Shown piece by piece: positions 25,361 to 35,658 of a stretch of DNA of 42,444 bases. The notes below the pieces were generated by a model. It was not told where the DNA came from, made no database searches, and saw only the letters and a program-made list of their open reading frames with translations. Source of the DNA: Nitrospira sp. bin75 (lineage in GTDB: Bacteria > Nitrospirota > Nitrospiria > Nitrospirales > UBA8639); contig MPMZ01000023.1 in the NCBI GenBank assembly GCA_002238765.1, forward strand, positions 1 through 42,444, in the 5' to 3' direction. Positions within the stretch are counted from its first letter, which is position 1. Each line of letters opens with the position of its first letter. A program made the position numbers and the translations under genes.

Positions 25361-25723
25361 CTACTTCAACCGCACGGCAGGCAGTCTCTTCAACCGCTGA
25401 TTCAGTGGGTCCACCTCTATGCCGACGGACTCCAGCGCCGTCACGCCCAGTAACGGCTCCGCGTTAGCCTCGCCGAAGATGACCGTCCCGCCAACGAATT
25501 CACCCATGAACTCGATCTTGACAACAGCGATGTCCACCGTAATCTCGCTCCCATCGGCCAGTTCATACAGGCGCTTCCCCTCGGGCTTGAGGCCGATGGC
25601 CTCCAGGTGAGGCCGGGGCACCAGGGAATCGGTAGACCCCGTATCAACCAGAAACAGCCCTTCCCAAAACCGGTCAGGATCCGCGGGGTTAGTAATCCTG
25701 ACCGTCACGTGAGTTGCTCCCAT
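25361..25723 (-). CDS. Retroviral-type aspartic protease (clan AA)
   Basis: About 120 residues from ATG 25723, which has GGAGG six bases upstream. The active-site motif is LFLVDTGSTDSLVPR (D-T-G), and the hydrophobic-hydrophobic-G near the end is PLLGVTALESVGI, both features of clan AA proteases that work as dimers. It sits between hsdM and hsdS in the same operon. A processing or turnover role for a restriction subunit is conceivable; nothing in the sequence shows its substrate. Confidence 0.85.
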   Translation of the reverse strand: MGATHVTVRITNPADPDRFWEGLFLVDTGSTDSLVPRPHLEAIGLKPEGKRLYELADGSEITVDIAVVKIEFMGEFVGGTVIFGEANAEPLLGVTALESVGIEVDPLNQRLKRLPAVRLK

Positions 25724-25756
25724 TTTCCTACCTCCTTCGCTCTTGAGCATCCATGT

Positions 25757-27580
<1,824 letters not shown>

Positions 27581-27757
27581 AAATTATGCTATATTTGAAT
27601 AATGCAAGTCACAAACATAACAAAAAGCAGCCTCTATTTCAAGTATCAAAGCCACACTTTCCGGTTATGCTGGGATTGTCTGGTTACGCTGCGCTAACAC
27701 GACCTACAGCTACTAATCGGACTTGTTACGCATTATGCTATGTTTTTTATAACATTT

Positions 27758-27880
27758 ATAGCATATGCATAGCACAAACATAGCAATTCATAGCAAAGTA
27801 TAGCATTGACATAGCAAACATCGCATGAACATAGCATGAACATAGCATGAACATAGCATGAACATAGCATGAACATAGCA
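27758..27880. promoter_or_regulatory. Helically phased ATAGCA array upstream of hsdM
   Basis: ATAGCA starts at 27758, 27769, 27780, 27790, 27800, 27811, (ATCGCA) 27820, 27831, 27842, 27853, 27864 and 27875. The steps are 9-11 bases, about one helical turn, and the last five copies form perfect 11-base repeats of GAACATAGCAT. Inverted copies (TGCTAT) flank the array at 27736-27741 and 27894-27899 and recur at 27587-27592 next to the hsdM start. This looks like a cooperative binding array on one face of the DNA. The likely ligand, by position, is the HTH domain of HsdM. Confidence 0.65.
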
Positions 27881-28069
27881 TGGATCATCGGGTTGCTATG
27901 TTTCCGAGCTACCAGCCGTTCCTCGGACAAGCACGCAGGCCTGTCCCTACACCAGAAAAGAGGAAATAATGTTTCCCTCAACCCAGCACCCGGCTCAGGT
28001 CCTAGGCAGGCTCTCTCGCAGTGGGAGAGGGAGAACGGCGGCGCTAACCTGACCTACCCTGACTTACAG

Positions 28070-28113
28070 AAAAAACGCCTGGATCCCCGATCTGGTCGGG
28101 GATGACAGAAGGA
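28070..28113. repeat. Dispersed intergenic palindrome, copy 2
   Basis: CTGGATCCCCGAT-ctgg-TCGGGGATGACAGAA folds into a hairpin and matches the copy at 165-210, with compensating changes in both arms. Together with a TCTCGCA/GGGAGA hairpin near 28010-28030 it fills the rest of the 660-base gene-free region 27581-28241, the other part being the ATAGCA array. Confidence 0.6.
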
Positions 28114-28241
28114 GCGTTCTTCTTGTGTAAAATTGTCGATGAATTTGGCATTATACGGCAGATTCAACCCCTGTTCCATGATTGGGCGAAAGGGGCAGGG
28201 TTGATGTTATCGGCCAGTACACAACGGGAGATCGAGACACC

Positions 28242-28511
28242 GTGAGTACTCGTTCCAACGCCTATTGGAAAGCCAACCTGCGGTTGATTGCCTGGTGCCT
28301 CACGCTTTGGGGTGCGGTGTCTTATGGCTGCGGCATCCTCTTTGTCGAACAACTCAATCACTTTTCTCTCGGTGGGTACAAACTGGGCTTCTGGTTCGCG
28401 CAGCAGGGCGCCATGTATGTGTTTGTCGCCCTGATCTTCTTCTACAATTGGCGGGTCGCGAAGCTGGATCAGCGGTACCGGGCCGGGCGTGACACACGGG
28501 ACGGCGCATGA
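28242..28511 (+). CDS. DUF4212 small subunit of a sodium:solute symporter
   Basis: 89 residues from GTG 28242 with GGGAG upstream; the frame is open to a TTG at 28182. It has two transmembrane helices (LIAWCLTLWGAVSYGCGILF and a second around GAMYVFVALIFFYNW), ending in a basic tail with the conserved WRVAKLDQRY. DUF4212 proteins are always encoded in front of a VC_2705-type symporter and are thought to be its small subunit. The stop overlaps the next start by 4 bases. Confidence 0.9.
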   Translation: MSTRSNAYWKANLRLIAWCLTLWGAVSYGCGILFVEQLNHFSLGGYKLGFWFAQQGAMYVFVALIFFYNWRVAKLDQRYRAGRDTRDGA

Positions 28512-30325
28512 GTCTACAGGATCTGACCGCGCTCGTCGTGGGGTTCACGTTTGTGCTGTATATCGGAATTGCCTTCTGGACCCGTGCCAACAGCACCAGC
28601 GAGTTTTATATCGCCGGGAAACACGTCCCGCCCGTGGCCAACGGCATGGCCACCGCGGCCGACTGGATGTCCGCCGCTTCCTTCATCAGTATGGCGGGCC
28701 TGATTGCCTTTCTCGGATATGAAGGCAGCATGTACCTCATGGGCTGGACCGGCGGGTACGTGTTGCTGGCCATGCTGCTCGCGCCGTATTTACGCAAGTT
28801 CGGCAAATTCACCGTGCCGGAATTTATCGGCGAACGGTATGACTCGGACCTGGCCCGCTTCGTGGCCGCTCTGTGTCTCATCTTCATCTCCTTTACCTAC
28901 GTGGCGGGACAGATGCGCGGGGTCGGCATCGTGTTTTCCCGTTTCCTCGAAGTGCAGATCGACGTGGGTCTGGCCGTCGGGATGGGTATCGTGTTTATCT
29001 ACGCCGTGCTCGGCGGCATGAAAGGCATTACCTACACACAGGTGGCGCAATACTGCGTGTTGATCTTCGCCTATACCGTGCCCGCGGTGTTTATCTCCAT
29101 GCAATTGACCGGCAACCCTATCCCGCAGTTGGCCCTGGGATCCACCATGGCGGACGGGTCCGGGCATCTTCTCCTGAAACTGGATCAGGTCCTCATGGAC
29201 CTGGGATTCAACGCCTATACGCACCCCTTCAACGATAGTTCCATGATCAACGTGCTGGCGATTACGTTTGCCCTGATGGCGGGGACCGCGGGCCTGCCCC
29301 ACGTGATCGTGCGGTTTTTTACCGTGCCCCGCGTGGCAGACGCACGACGTTCCGCGGCCTGGGCACTCGTCTTTATCGCGCTGCTCTATACCGTCGCCCC
29401 TGCCGTCGGCGGGCTGGCGCGTTTGAATCTCATTACGACCGTCAACGGCCCCGATGGGACGGGCACCCCCTATGACACCATGCCGGGCTGGTTTCGCACG
29501 TGGGAAAACTCGGGCCTGATTGCCTGGTTCGACCACAATCACGACGGCAAGGTCCAGCATGCCGCGGGCCGTGCCTTTGCCGGCGGCAAACCCGTCTTTG
29601 ATCGTGAAGTCCGTGGCGAATCGGGCCAGCGCCTGGTCACGAATCCCGGTCCCGGCGACGTGGCCGAGGGCGCGCCGTTTGCCAATGAAATCTACGTGGA
29701 CCGGGACATCATGGTCCTGGCCAATCCGGAAATTGCCGGCCTGCCCGATTGGGTGATCGCCCTGATCGCCGCCGGTGGCATTGCTGCGGCCTTGTCCACC
29801 GCCGCTGGGCTGTTACTGGTCATTTCCGTGGCCGTTTCCCACGACATCCTGAAAAGCACCTTCGCGAAAAACCTGTCGGACAAACAGGAATTGACCGCGG
29901 GCCGGGTCGCCGCGGCCGTGTCCATTGTCATCGCGGGGTATCTCGGGTCCAATCCCCCGGCCTTTGTGGCCCAGGTGGTGGCGTTCGCCTTCGGGTTGGC
30001 CGCCTCGTCCCTGTTCCCGGTCATCCTGCTGGGCATCTTCAGTACGCGCATGAACAAATGGGGCGCCGTTGCCGGCATGCTGACGGGGCTCATCTTTACC
30101 ATGGGATATATCATTTATTTCAAAGGCGTGTTTATCGCCCCCATGGCGGAGAACGTCCCGTCCAACTGGTTTCTCGGTATTTCGCCGGAAGGCATCGGCA
30201 CGGTCGGCATGGTCCTGAACCTGTGCGTCGCCCTGACGGTCTCGCACTTCTCCGCACCGCCGCCCGCCAAGATCAGGGCATTGGTCGAACGCATCCGTAT
30301 GCCGGAAGACCCGGACATGACTTGA
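28508..30325 (+). CDS. Sodium:solute symporter, VC_2705/ActP-like
   Basis: 605 residues with about 13-14 transmembrane helices and the SSS start FYIAGKHVPPVANGMATAAD. A cytoplasmic or periplasmic insert at about 325-410 includes WFDHNHDGKVQ, an EF-hand-like DxNxDG loop that is usual in this subfamily. Members move acetate or other short carboxylates with Na+, but the VC_2705 branch is poorly characterised, so the substrate is left open. It is translationally coupled to the DUF4212 gene. No catabolic gene is adjacent that would hint at the substrate. Confidence 0.92.
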   Translation: MSLQDLTALVVGFTFVLYIGIAFWTRANSTSEFYIAGKHVPPVANGMATAADWMSAASFISMAGLIAFLGYEGSMYLMGWTGGYVLLAMLLAPYLRKFGKFTVPEFIGERYDSDLARFVAALCLIFISFTYVAGQMRGVGIVFSRFLEVQIDVGLAVGMGIVFIYAVLGGMKGITYTQVAQYCVLIFAYTVPAVFISMQLTGNPIPQLALGSTMADGSGHLLLKLDQVLMDLGFNAYTHPFNDSSMINVLAITFALMAGTAGLPHVIVRFFTVPRVADARRSAAWALVFIALLYTVAPAVGGLARLNLITTVNGPDGTGTPYDTMPGWFRTWENSGLIAWFDHNHDGKVQHAAGRAFAGGKPVFDREVRGESGQRLVTNPGPGDVAEGAPFANEIYVDRDIMVLANPEIAGLPDWVIALIAAGGIAAALSTAAGLLLVISVAVSHDILKSTFAKNLSDKQELTAGRVAAAVSIVIAGYLGSNPPAFVAQVVAFAFGLAASSLFPVILLGIFSTRMNKWGAVAGMLTGLIFTMGYIIYFKGVFIAPMAENVPSNWFLGISPEGIGTVGMVLNLCVALTVSHFSAPPPAKIRALVERIRMPEDPDMT

Positions 30326-30350
30326 CGTACCATTAGGCAGGCAGTATGAT
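30322..30350 (+). promoter_or_regulatory. Promoter of the RHH-PIN module, probably giving a near-leaderless mRNA
   Basis: TTGACG (30322-30327), a 17-base spacer, TATGAT (30345-30350). The expected transcription start (about 30357) is 2-4 bases before the ATG at 30360, and no ribosome-binding site lies between. The -35 also overlaps the end of the symporter gene. Confidence 0.55.
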
Positions 30351-30359
30351 GGTGCCATA

Positions 30360-30620
30360 ATGATGGTTAGAACGCAAATATCCCTCAATTCCGAGTTGCA
30401 CACACAAGTTCGTGCGCGTGCTGCCGCGCTTGGCGTATCACTTGCCGAATATATGCGCCGGCTGGTTGACCGGGACTTGGCCGAGTCCCCACGAAGTATT
30501 GACCGTTCCATCGTCTTTGATCTTGGTACGTCGGGAACATCGGATATCGCTTCGGAGAAAGATCGAATGATCGGGGAAGCGACGGCCGCCGGAAAAGTCC
30601 GCCATTCAGAGGCGTCATGA
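30360..30620 (+). CDS. Ribbon-helix-helix antitoxin (VapB-like)
   Basis: 86 residues. Residues 1-45 are an RHH/CopG DNA-binding domain: MMVRTQISLNSELHTQVRAR with a following helix GVSLAEYMRRLVDRDL. The C-terminal half is polar and would bind the toxin. The gene overlaps the PIN toxin gene by 4 bases. Start at the first of two ATG codons; either is possible, with little room for a ribosome-binding site. Confidence 0.85.
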   Translation: MMVRTQISLNSELHTQVRARAAALGVSLAEYMRRLVDRDLAESPRSIDRSIVFDLGTSGTSDIASEKDRMIGEATAAGKVRHSEAS

Positions 30621-31030
30621 GTATCTTCGTGGACAGCTCGGCCTGGTATGCCGCGGCTGACCGAAGCGACCGGCAAAATGGCCGTGCGAAGCAACTGCTG
30701 GCCACGGACGAGCCGCTCGTGACGAGTGACCACGTCCTCGTCGAGACTTGGCGCCTTATCCACCACTTCATCTCCGCCGATGCAGCCGAAAGCTTTTGGG
30801 ATGGGTTGCGAAACGGTGTCGCAACCATTGAACAGACGACCAGCACAGACCTTGAAGCCGCATGGGCAATCGGCGAACGCTTCGCCGACCACGACTTCTC
30901 CCTTGTCGATCGCACTTCCTTCGCACTCATGGAGCGCCTCGGCATGTCGCGCGTCATTTCATTCGACAAAGACTTTGCCGTCTTCCGATACGGTCGAAAT
31001 CGCAGGATCGCATTCGAAGTGCTGACGTGA
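30617..31030 (+). CDS. vapC: VapC-type PIN toxin
   Basis: 137 residues, usual length. The acidic PIN residues are visible: IFVDSSAWYAA (D), SDHVLVETWRL (E), DFSLVDRTSFALM (D) and SFDKDFAVF (D). VapC toxins are ribonucleases that cut tRNA or rRNA at specific sites. Paired with an RHH antitoxin through a 4-base overlap. It appears intact. Confidence 0.88.
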   Translation: MSIFVDSSAWYAAADRSDRQNGRAKQLLATDEPLVTSDHVLVETWRLIHHFISADAAESFWDGLRNGVATIEQTTSTDLEAAWAIGERFADHDFSLVDRTSFALMERLGMSRVISFDKDFAVFRYGRNRRIAFEVLT

Positions 31031-31086
31031 ACTGTGAGTTGCCGGACCTGACGGAACGCCGGTAACTGGAAAGTGCTGGTCTCCCC

Positions 31087-31122
31087 TTGACAAGCCTCCT
31101 GTTAGTCATATAATTAGCTAAT
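31087..31122 (+). promoter_or_regulatory. Promoter and operator of a Phd-PIN module
   Basis: TTGACA (31087-31092), a 16-base spacer and a perfect TATAAT (31109-31114). The 10-base palindrome ATTAGCTAAT (31113-31122) overlaps the -10, where a Phd antitoxin would block transcription. A GGAG ribosome-binding site follows before ATG 31144. Confidence 0.65.
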
Positions 31123-31143
31123 CCTGTCAGTAAGGAGCCCGCT

Positions 31144-31398
31144 ATGGCCAAAGTGAACGTCCATGAAGCAAAGACCAACCTGTCGCGCCTTCTCATGCGA
31201 GTCGAAGCCGGCGAGGAAGTGGTCATCGCCCGCAACGGCGAGCCGGTGGCGCGGCTCGTGCGCGTCCAAAAACGGAGCAAGCGTCAATTCGGCTCCTGGA
31301 AGGGCCGGGTCAAGCTGGACGATGCTATTTTCGACGACAGCTTCTTCTTTGACCCGCTGCCGGAGGAGGAGTTGGCCGCATGGGAGGGGAAGGCGTAG
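31144..31398 (+). CDS. Phd/YefM-family antitoxin
   Basis: 84 residues with the Phd signature VNVHEAKTNLSRLLMRVEAGE and VVIARNGEPVARLV, followed by a polar C-terminal toxin-binding tail with FDDSFFFDPLPEEEL. AAGGAG precedes the ATG. It is separated from the PIN toxin by 3 bases. It binds its own promoter, where a palindrome overlaps the -10. Confidence 0.9.
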   Translation: MAKVNVHEAKTNLSRLLMRVEAGEEVVIARNGEPVARLVRVQKRSKRQFGSWKGRVKLDDAIFDDSFFFDPLPEEELAAWEGKA

Positions 31399-31401
31399 CC
31401 T

Positions 31402-31788
31402 GTGCGCCTTCTGCTCGATACCCACACATTCATTTGGTGGTTCGCCGGAAACGCACGCTTATCCGCGTCCGCCCGGCAGGCGATAGCGGATGAGGACAAC
31501 GACGTCCTGATCAGCGCAGCGTCGGCGTGGGAAATCGCCACCAAATACCGGGCGCGTAGACTCCCGGACGCAAAGGGGCTAGCCGAGGACATTGCCGGCC
31601 ACATAGCCGATGAAAACTTTGAGGGGCTGCCAATAACCGTGGCGGATGCAGCCCTCGCCGGGGCCTTGCAGGGTTCCCTTCGCGACCCCTTCGACCGGAT
31701 CCTGATAGCCCAGGCACTTGCGCGCAACCTGGTTCTCATCTCGATTGAGACACTCTTCGATCAATACGGCGTTCGCCGCCTCTGGTGA
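31402..31788 (+). CDS. PIN-domain toxin paired with Phd-type antitoxin
   Basis: 128 residues from GTG 31402. It reads RLLLDTHTFIWWFAG, with an SAASAWEIATKYR helix and a DPFDRILIAQALARNL near the end, the PIN subfamily (DUF/COG3744) that pairs with Phd antitoxins. The catalytic acidic residues D6, E-in-SAWEI and DPFD-R are present. A ribonuclease role is inferred from the family. Confidence 0.88.
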   Translation: MRLLLDTHTFIWWFAGNARLSASARQAIADEDNDVLISAASAWEIATKYRARRLPDAKGLAEDIAGHIADENFEGLPITVADAALAGALQGSLRDPFDRILIAQALARNLVLISIETLFDQYGVRRLW

Positions 31789-31837
31789 ACTCGTCAAACA
31801 GAAATTCTATTCGAGTTCCCTCTAAAGCAAAGGTCGT

Positions 31838-33058
31838 TTAGGAATTCTTGACGCACCGGAAGCCGGCGTGGGCGTGGGGATAGCCTTCGCGAAACCAATT
31901 CCGGAACGAGCGACGCAACAGGCAGGAGGCCGTGGTAGGGGCTCCCCCTTTGACGATGAAATGATCGTCGTCGAAGAAGCGGGCGGAGTATCCCGGATAG
32001 GTGGGATAGGGCTCGAAGCCTTCGAAGGGATGGAACCGCGTCGAGGTCCATTCCCATCCGTTCCCGACCAACTGGGAAATCCCGAAGGCGCTGTCCCCTT
32101 GCGGATTGGCCGTGACCGGGATGGGATCCCAGAACCGAAAGTGAAAATTCCCGTGCACCCCGTTGGTGATCCGGTCTCCCCAGGGATAGGCGCGTTCGCC
32201 GCCGCCCGGCATCCCGTATGCCGCCCGATGAAATTGCGCTTCGGTCGGAAGTGAGAGGCCGGCCCATTCCGCATAGGCTTGCGCGTGGCTCAAGGACACA
32301 TAGACGGGCCAATGCGGGGGAAGCGGCATTTCCTGGAACATCGTCAACAGGAACCAGCGCTCTCCTCGTTTGACCCAAAACGGAGGGATGGGACTGCCCT
32401 GTTCGACGAATGCCTGATATTGTTGATTGGTGATCTTGTACTTGCTAATCGCAAAGGCCGGGACGTCTTCTCGATGTTCGCCGAACTCATTATCCCACCC
32501 AAACCCGTCACGACGGCCGAGCGTCGCCACGCCTTGGGGAACGTCGATCATGGCGTGACCGGGTGACGGACTTTCAGGCGGTGATGACAAAGACGGCGAC
32601 GTTTTTCCGCCATGAGCCACGTGATGCAGCAGGTAGGCCGTGGTTTCCGCGTGCATCCACCGATGCTCGATCGCCATACGCAGGACGGTTTCCGGAGCGT
32701 CTTCCAGCGCCGCATCAACCGACTCCCTCGCCCTGACGTTGTACCGCCGGATTTCTTCGAGCGAAGGCCAGTCCGAGGGCACGTCGGCCTGCTGCGAGCC
32801 TACCTCGGGATCAATGCCTGCCTCGAACAGTGAATCAAACGTGTCATGAAACGAGGGTTGGCCCAACGTCCAGCGACAAATCTGATTCCAATCGAACGCT
32901 TCCAAATGGCCGAGATAAAACACGACGCGATGACGTTCCGGGATGGGACGCTCATAGAGCGTCTGCGGATGAAACAGGGAAAAGATGTGGTCGGTGCAGG
33001 CCCGTGCCGCGGATAATTCCTTTCGTATTTCGACTAAACGCGGCATACTTTCCTGCAC
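31838..33058 (-). CDS. egtB: Ergothioneine biosynthesis protein EgtB
   Basis: 406 residues. The N-terminal DinB-like part has GHLEAFDWN with His51 and HRWMHAET with His132 and His136, the 3-His iron site of EgtB. The C-terminal half is a formylglycine-generating-enzyme (FGE)-sulfatase domain with NQQYQAFVEQG, LPTEAQFHRAAYG and a C-terminal AHAGFRCVKN. EgtB joins trimethylhistidine (hercynine) to a thiol with O2, giving the hercynyl sulfoxide. The thiol substrate (cysteine or gamma-glutamylcysteine) cannot be settled, but no egtA or egtC is in the window. It is divergent from the ABC genes that start 180 bases away. Start GTG 33058 (AGGA upstream) or ATG 33046. Confidence 0.93.
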   Translation of the reverse strand: MQESMPRLVEIRKELSAARACTDHIFSLFHPQTLYERPIPERHRVVFYLGHLEAFDWNQICRWTLGQPSFHDTFDSLFEAGIDPEVGSQQADVPSDWPSLEEIRRYNVRARESVDAALEDAPETVLRMAIEHRWMHAETTAYLLHHVAHGGKTSPSLSSPPESPSPGHAMIDVPQGVATLGRRDGFGWDNEFGEHREDVPAFAISKYKITNQQYQAFVEQGSPIPPFWVKRGERWFLLTMFQEMPLPPHWPVYVSLSHAQAYAEWAGLSLPTEAQFHRAAYGMPGGGERAYPWGDRITNGVHGNFHFRFWDPIPVTANPQGDSAFGISQLVGNGWEWTSTRFHPFEGFEPYPTYPGYSARFFDDDHFIVKGGAPTTASCLLRRSFRNWFREGYPHAHAGFRCVKNS

Positions 33059-33201
33059 GATCAGGTCCTTTTACAGTGAGGCGAGGTCCGCTTTTCCGCG
33101 TGACTCCCGTCGCAGGAGCGTGATGGCTTCTCTCTCCAAGGCTCTTGTATTATATCCATAGCGGGGCTTGTCAAGAAAAAACGTTGCCCCCCTCACCCCA
33201 G

Positions 33202-33224
33202 CCCTCTCTCTCCAGGGGAGAGGG
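33202..33224. repeat. CCCTCTC/GAGAGGG hairpin in the egtB-egtV intergenic region
   Basis: CCCTCTCTCTCCAGGGGAGAGGG folds on itself. Similar TCTCCC/GGGAGA hairpins occur at about 133-151 and 4388-4411. They are all intergenic. This one lies upstream of the ribosome-binding site of the ABC ATPase gene and may be part of its leader. Confidence 0.4.
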
Positions 33225-33238
33225 AGTTGGAGGGAACG

Positions 33239-33991
33239 ATGAACCCATCCGTCCTGAGTATCCGCGGCGTTAGCAAGGAGTTCATCTCCGGTGTTCGAGT
33301 CCTCGATCGCGTCGATCTCGAAGTGGTTGAAGAGGAAACCCTGGTTTTGATCGGGGAAAGCGGGTCCGGGAAAACGACCCTGCTCCGGATGTTCAACGGG
33401 TTGACTCATCCCAGTTCGGGTGAGGTTTGCATTCACGACGAACCCGTACGAGTCAAAGATCCCATCGATCTCCGCCGTCACGTCGGGTACGTGCAGCAGG
33501 ACGCCGGATTGCTGCCGCACTGGACCGTCGAGGAAAACGTCGGTCTCGTGCCGTTGTTACTCGGATGGGAACCCGAACGAAGAACGAACCAGGTGCAGAC
33601 ACTTCTGGACCTCGTGCATCTCGACCCGGAACGGTTTCGAGCGCGTTATCCCATTGAACTGTCCAGCGGGCAACGCCAACGCGTGGCTTTTGCGAGAGCC
33701 CTCGCTGCCGATCCCGCGATTGTCCTGCTGGATGAACCCTTTGGCGCGCTCGACGCGATCACCAGGCATGAACTCCAGCGTCAATTCCTGAGCCTGAAGG
33801 AACGTCTCAAGAAGACCATGGTCATGGTCACCCACGACGTCGATGAGGCGCTACGGCTCGGCGACCGCATCGCGGTGTTGAAGGATGGACGCCTCCTGCA
33901 GATCGGCACCGCGCCCGACCTTCTCAACGCTCCGGCCCACGACTACATTGTGCAATTGCTTCGTCATCGATCCCATGGAGACCATTCATGA
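33239..33991 (+). CDS. ABC transporter ATPase, OpuCA/EgtV-like
   Basis: About 250 residues from ATG 33239 (GGAGGG upstream). Walker A is GESGSGKTTLL, the signature is LSSGQRQRVAFARAL, and Walker B is PAIVLLDEPFGALD, with the H-loop in VMVTHDVDEAL. It lacks the C-terminal CBS domains of OpuCA, as short EgtV-type proteins do. It overlaps the next gene by 4 bases and probably energises it. The placement between egtB and egtD suggests transport of ergothioneine or hercynine, or of its precursor. Confidence 0.85.
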   Translation: MNPSVLSIRGVSKEFISGVRVLDRVDLEVVEEETLVLIGESGSGKTTLLRMFNGLTHPSSGEVCIHDEPVRVKDPIDLRRHVGYVQQDAGLLPHWTVEENVGLVPLLLGWEPERRTNQVQTLLDLVHLDPERFRARYPIELSSGQRQRVAFARALAADPAIVLLDEPFGALDAITRHELQRQFLSLKERLKKTMVMVTHDVDEALRLGDRIAVLKDGRLLQIGTAPDLLNAPAHDYIVQLLRHRSHGDHS

Positions 33992-35544
33992 CCAGGGGTC
34001 TTCATGCGGTGTGTTTGGCGGCGCTGGCATTTTTCATGCTGGTTCCCTTGCCTGCCTTTTCACAGGACAACCGTATCGTCGTCGGTTCGAAAAACTTCAT
34101 GGAGAGCAAACTGCTGGCTGAAATCTTCGCGCAACTCATTGAAGCCCGCACGGATCTTGCCGTGGAACGGCGCTTGGGTCTGGCGGGCACACAGGTCTGT
34201 TTCGAAGCGCTTCGCACCGGAGCCATCGACCTCTATCCCGAATACACGGGTACCGGGCTCGTCAGCATTCTTCGGCAGCCGCCGACCGGCGATTCGCGGA
34301 CGGCGCTCAACGTCGTTCGCGCAGAGTTTTTGAAGCGCTGGGATTTGTGGTGGCTGACTCCTTTGGGATTTGAGAATGCCTATGCGCTCGCTGTTCCTCG
34401 CTCCCGAACGGACGACTTTCCCCTGCGCACCATTTCGGATCTCGTCAAAATTGCGCCCTCCCTGACGGGAGGATTCGGGTATGAATTCATCAACCGGCCC
34501 GATGGCTTACCCGGTCTTGAAACACGGTACGGACTCACCTTTCAACGCGTACAAGCCATGCAACAGGCCCTGAAATACCAGGCCGCCGCGGCCGGAGAGA
34601 TCGACGTGCTCGACGTGTATACCACCGACGGGCGCCTTGCCGTGTATGACTTCGTGCTGCTGGAAGATGACCGACAATTTTTCCCGCCCTATGAAGCGTC
34701 CGGACTTATTCGAGGCTCTACGCTTGCAGAGCACCCCGAGTTGGGCTTGATCCTGGGATTGCTGGCCAACGCGTTCGACGCCAAGACCATGCGGGAATTG
34801 AATTATCGCTTGCAGGAAGGCGGGGAATCGCCGGAGGTCGTGGCGCGCGATGCCCTGTCGGCCCTCCACCTGTTAACCGGCGATGCAGCCGGCAACCAAC
34901 CGGTTCCTCATCGGGAAGGGCTCTTCGCCTATGCCTGGTCGAAGCGAACGACGCTGATGCGCCGGACAATCGAACATCTGAGCCTGGCCGGGCTGGCGTT
35001 GGGGTTGGGAATCCTCCTGGCGGTCCCATTGGGCTTGTTGCTCGAACGTCACCAAACGGTGGCCGAAACCGTCATTCGAGGCATCGGCCTCACACAAACG
35101 ATCCCGTCCATCGCGTTACTCGCCTTCATGATCCCGGTGTTCGGGATCGGCATGCTGCCGGCCGTGATCGCCTTATGGATTTATTCCCTGTTTCCGATCG
35201 TGCGCAATACCTATTCCGGTCTCCGCGATGCCGCGCCCCAGGCCGTGGAAGCGGCTCGCGCGCTTGGCATGACGGAATGGCAAATCCTGCACTGGGTCCG
35301 ATTGCCTTTGGCTGCGCCCGTCATCATGGCGGGCGTCCGAACGGCCGGCGTCATCACCGTGGGGACCACCACGCTGGCCGCGTTCATCGGCGCTGGGGGG
35401 TTGGGCGTGCCGATTGTCGCGGGATTGCAAATGGCCAACACCACCGTGATTCTTTCCGGAGCGTTGCCCTCGGCGGCCCTGGCGTTGATGATCGACGGGT
35501 TTCTCGGCAAGGTGGAAACATGGGTCAGACCGCGTGGCGTCTGA
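33988..35544 (+). CDS. Fused substrate-binding protein and permease of an osmoprotectant/ergothioneine-type ABC transporter
   Basis: 518 residues. A signal peptide of about 26 residues (GLHAVCLAALAFFMLVP, ending AFSQ) is followed by an OpuCC/YehZ-like binding domain starting VVGSKNFMESKLLAEIFA with YPEYTGTGL. From about residue 320 a BPD-type permease has about six helices, with EAARALGMTEWQILHWVRLP as the EAA loop. In EgtU of Streptococcus the permease comes first and the binding domain second; here the order is reversed. The binding domain has aromatic residues that could cage a trimethylammonium group. The substrate is inferred from neighbours. Confidence 0.8.
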   Translation: MTRGLHAVCLAALAFFMLVPLPAFSQDNRIVVGSKNFMESKLLAEIFAQLIEARTDLAVERRLGLAGTQVCFEALRTGAIDLYPEYTGTGLVSILRQPPTGDSRTALNVVRAEFLKRWDLWWLTPLGFENAYALAVPRSRTDDFPLRTISDLVKIAPSLTGGFGYEFINRPDGLPGLETRYGLTFQRVQAMQQALKYQAAAAGEIDVLDVYTTDGRLAVYDFVLLEDDRQFFPPYEASGLIRGSTLAEHPELGLILGLLANAFDAKTMRELNYRLQEGGESPEVVARDALSALHLLTGDAAGNQPVPHREGLFAYAWSKRTTLMRRTIEHLSLAGLALGLGILLAVPLGLLLERHQTVAETVIRGIGLTQTIPSIALLAFMIPVFGIGMLPAVIALWIYSLFPIVRNTYSGLRDAAPQAVEAARALGMTEWQILHWVRLPLAAPVIMAGVRTAGVITVGTTTLAAFIGAGGLGVPIVAGLQMANTTVILSGALPSAALALMIDGFLGKVETWVRPRGV

Positions 35545-35658
35545 CTCCGAGTATCTTGCACAAATAGGATTGACCCGTTACAGTAGGCATTCCACGAATT
35601 TACTCCTCTCAATTCCATAACCTATCCCATTCAATCATAGCGGCAAAGAGTCGATTTC

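Noticed and set aside
27758-27880. CRISPR-like array
   Set aside because: Repeats are 11 bases with almost no spacer and no cas genes are present; the periodicity matches a helical turn instead.
27733-27981. 82-codon frame rich in MFMLCSC repeats
   Set aside because: It is the translation of the ATAGCA repeat array; the repetitive peptide has no sense as a protein.
28790-29560. 256-codon minus-strand frame inside the symporter gene, and the similar 29813-30892 frame
   Set aside because: Both are antisense to the symporter and TA genes and rich in H, R, G and D, with no family match.
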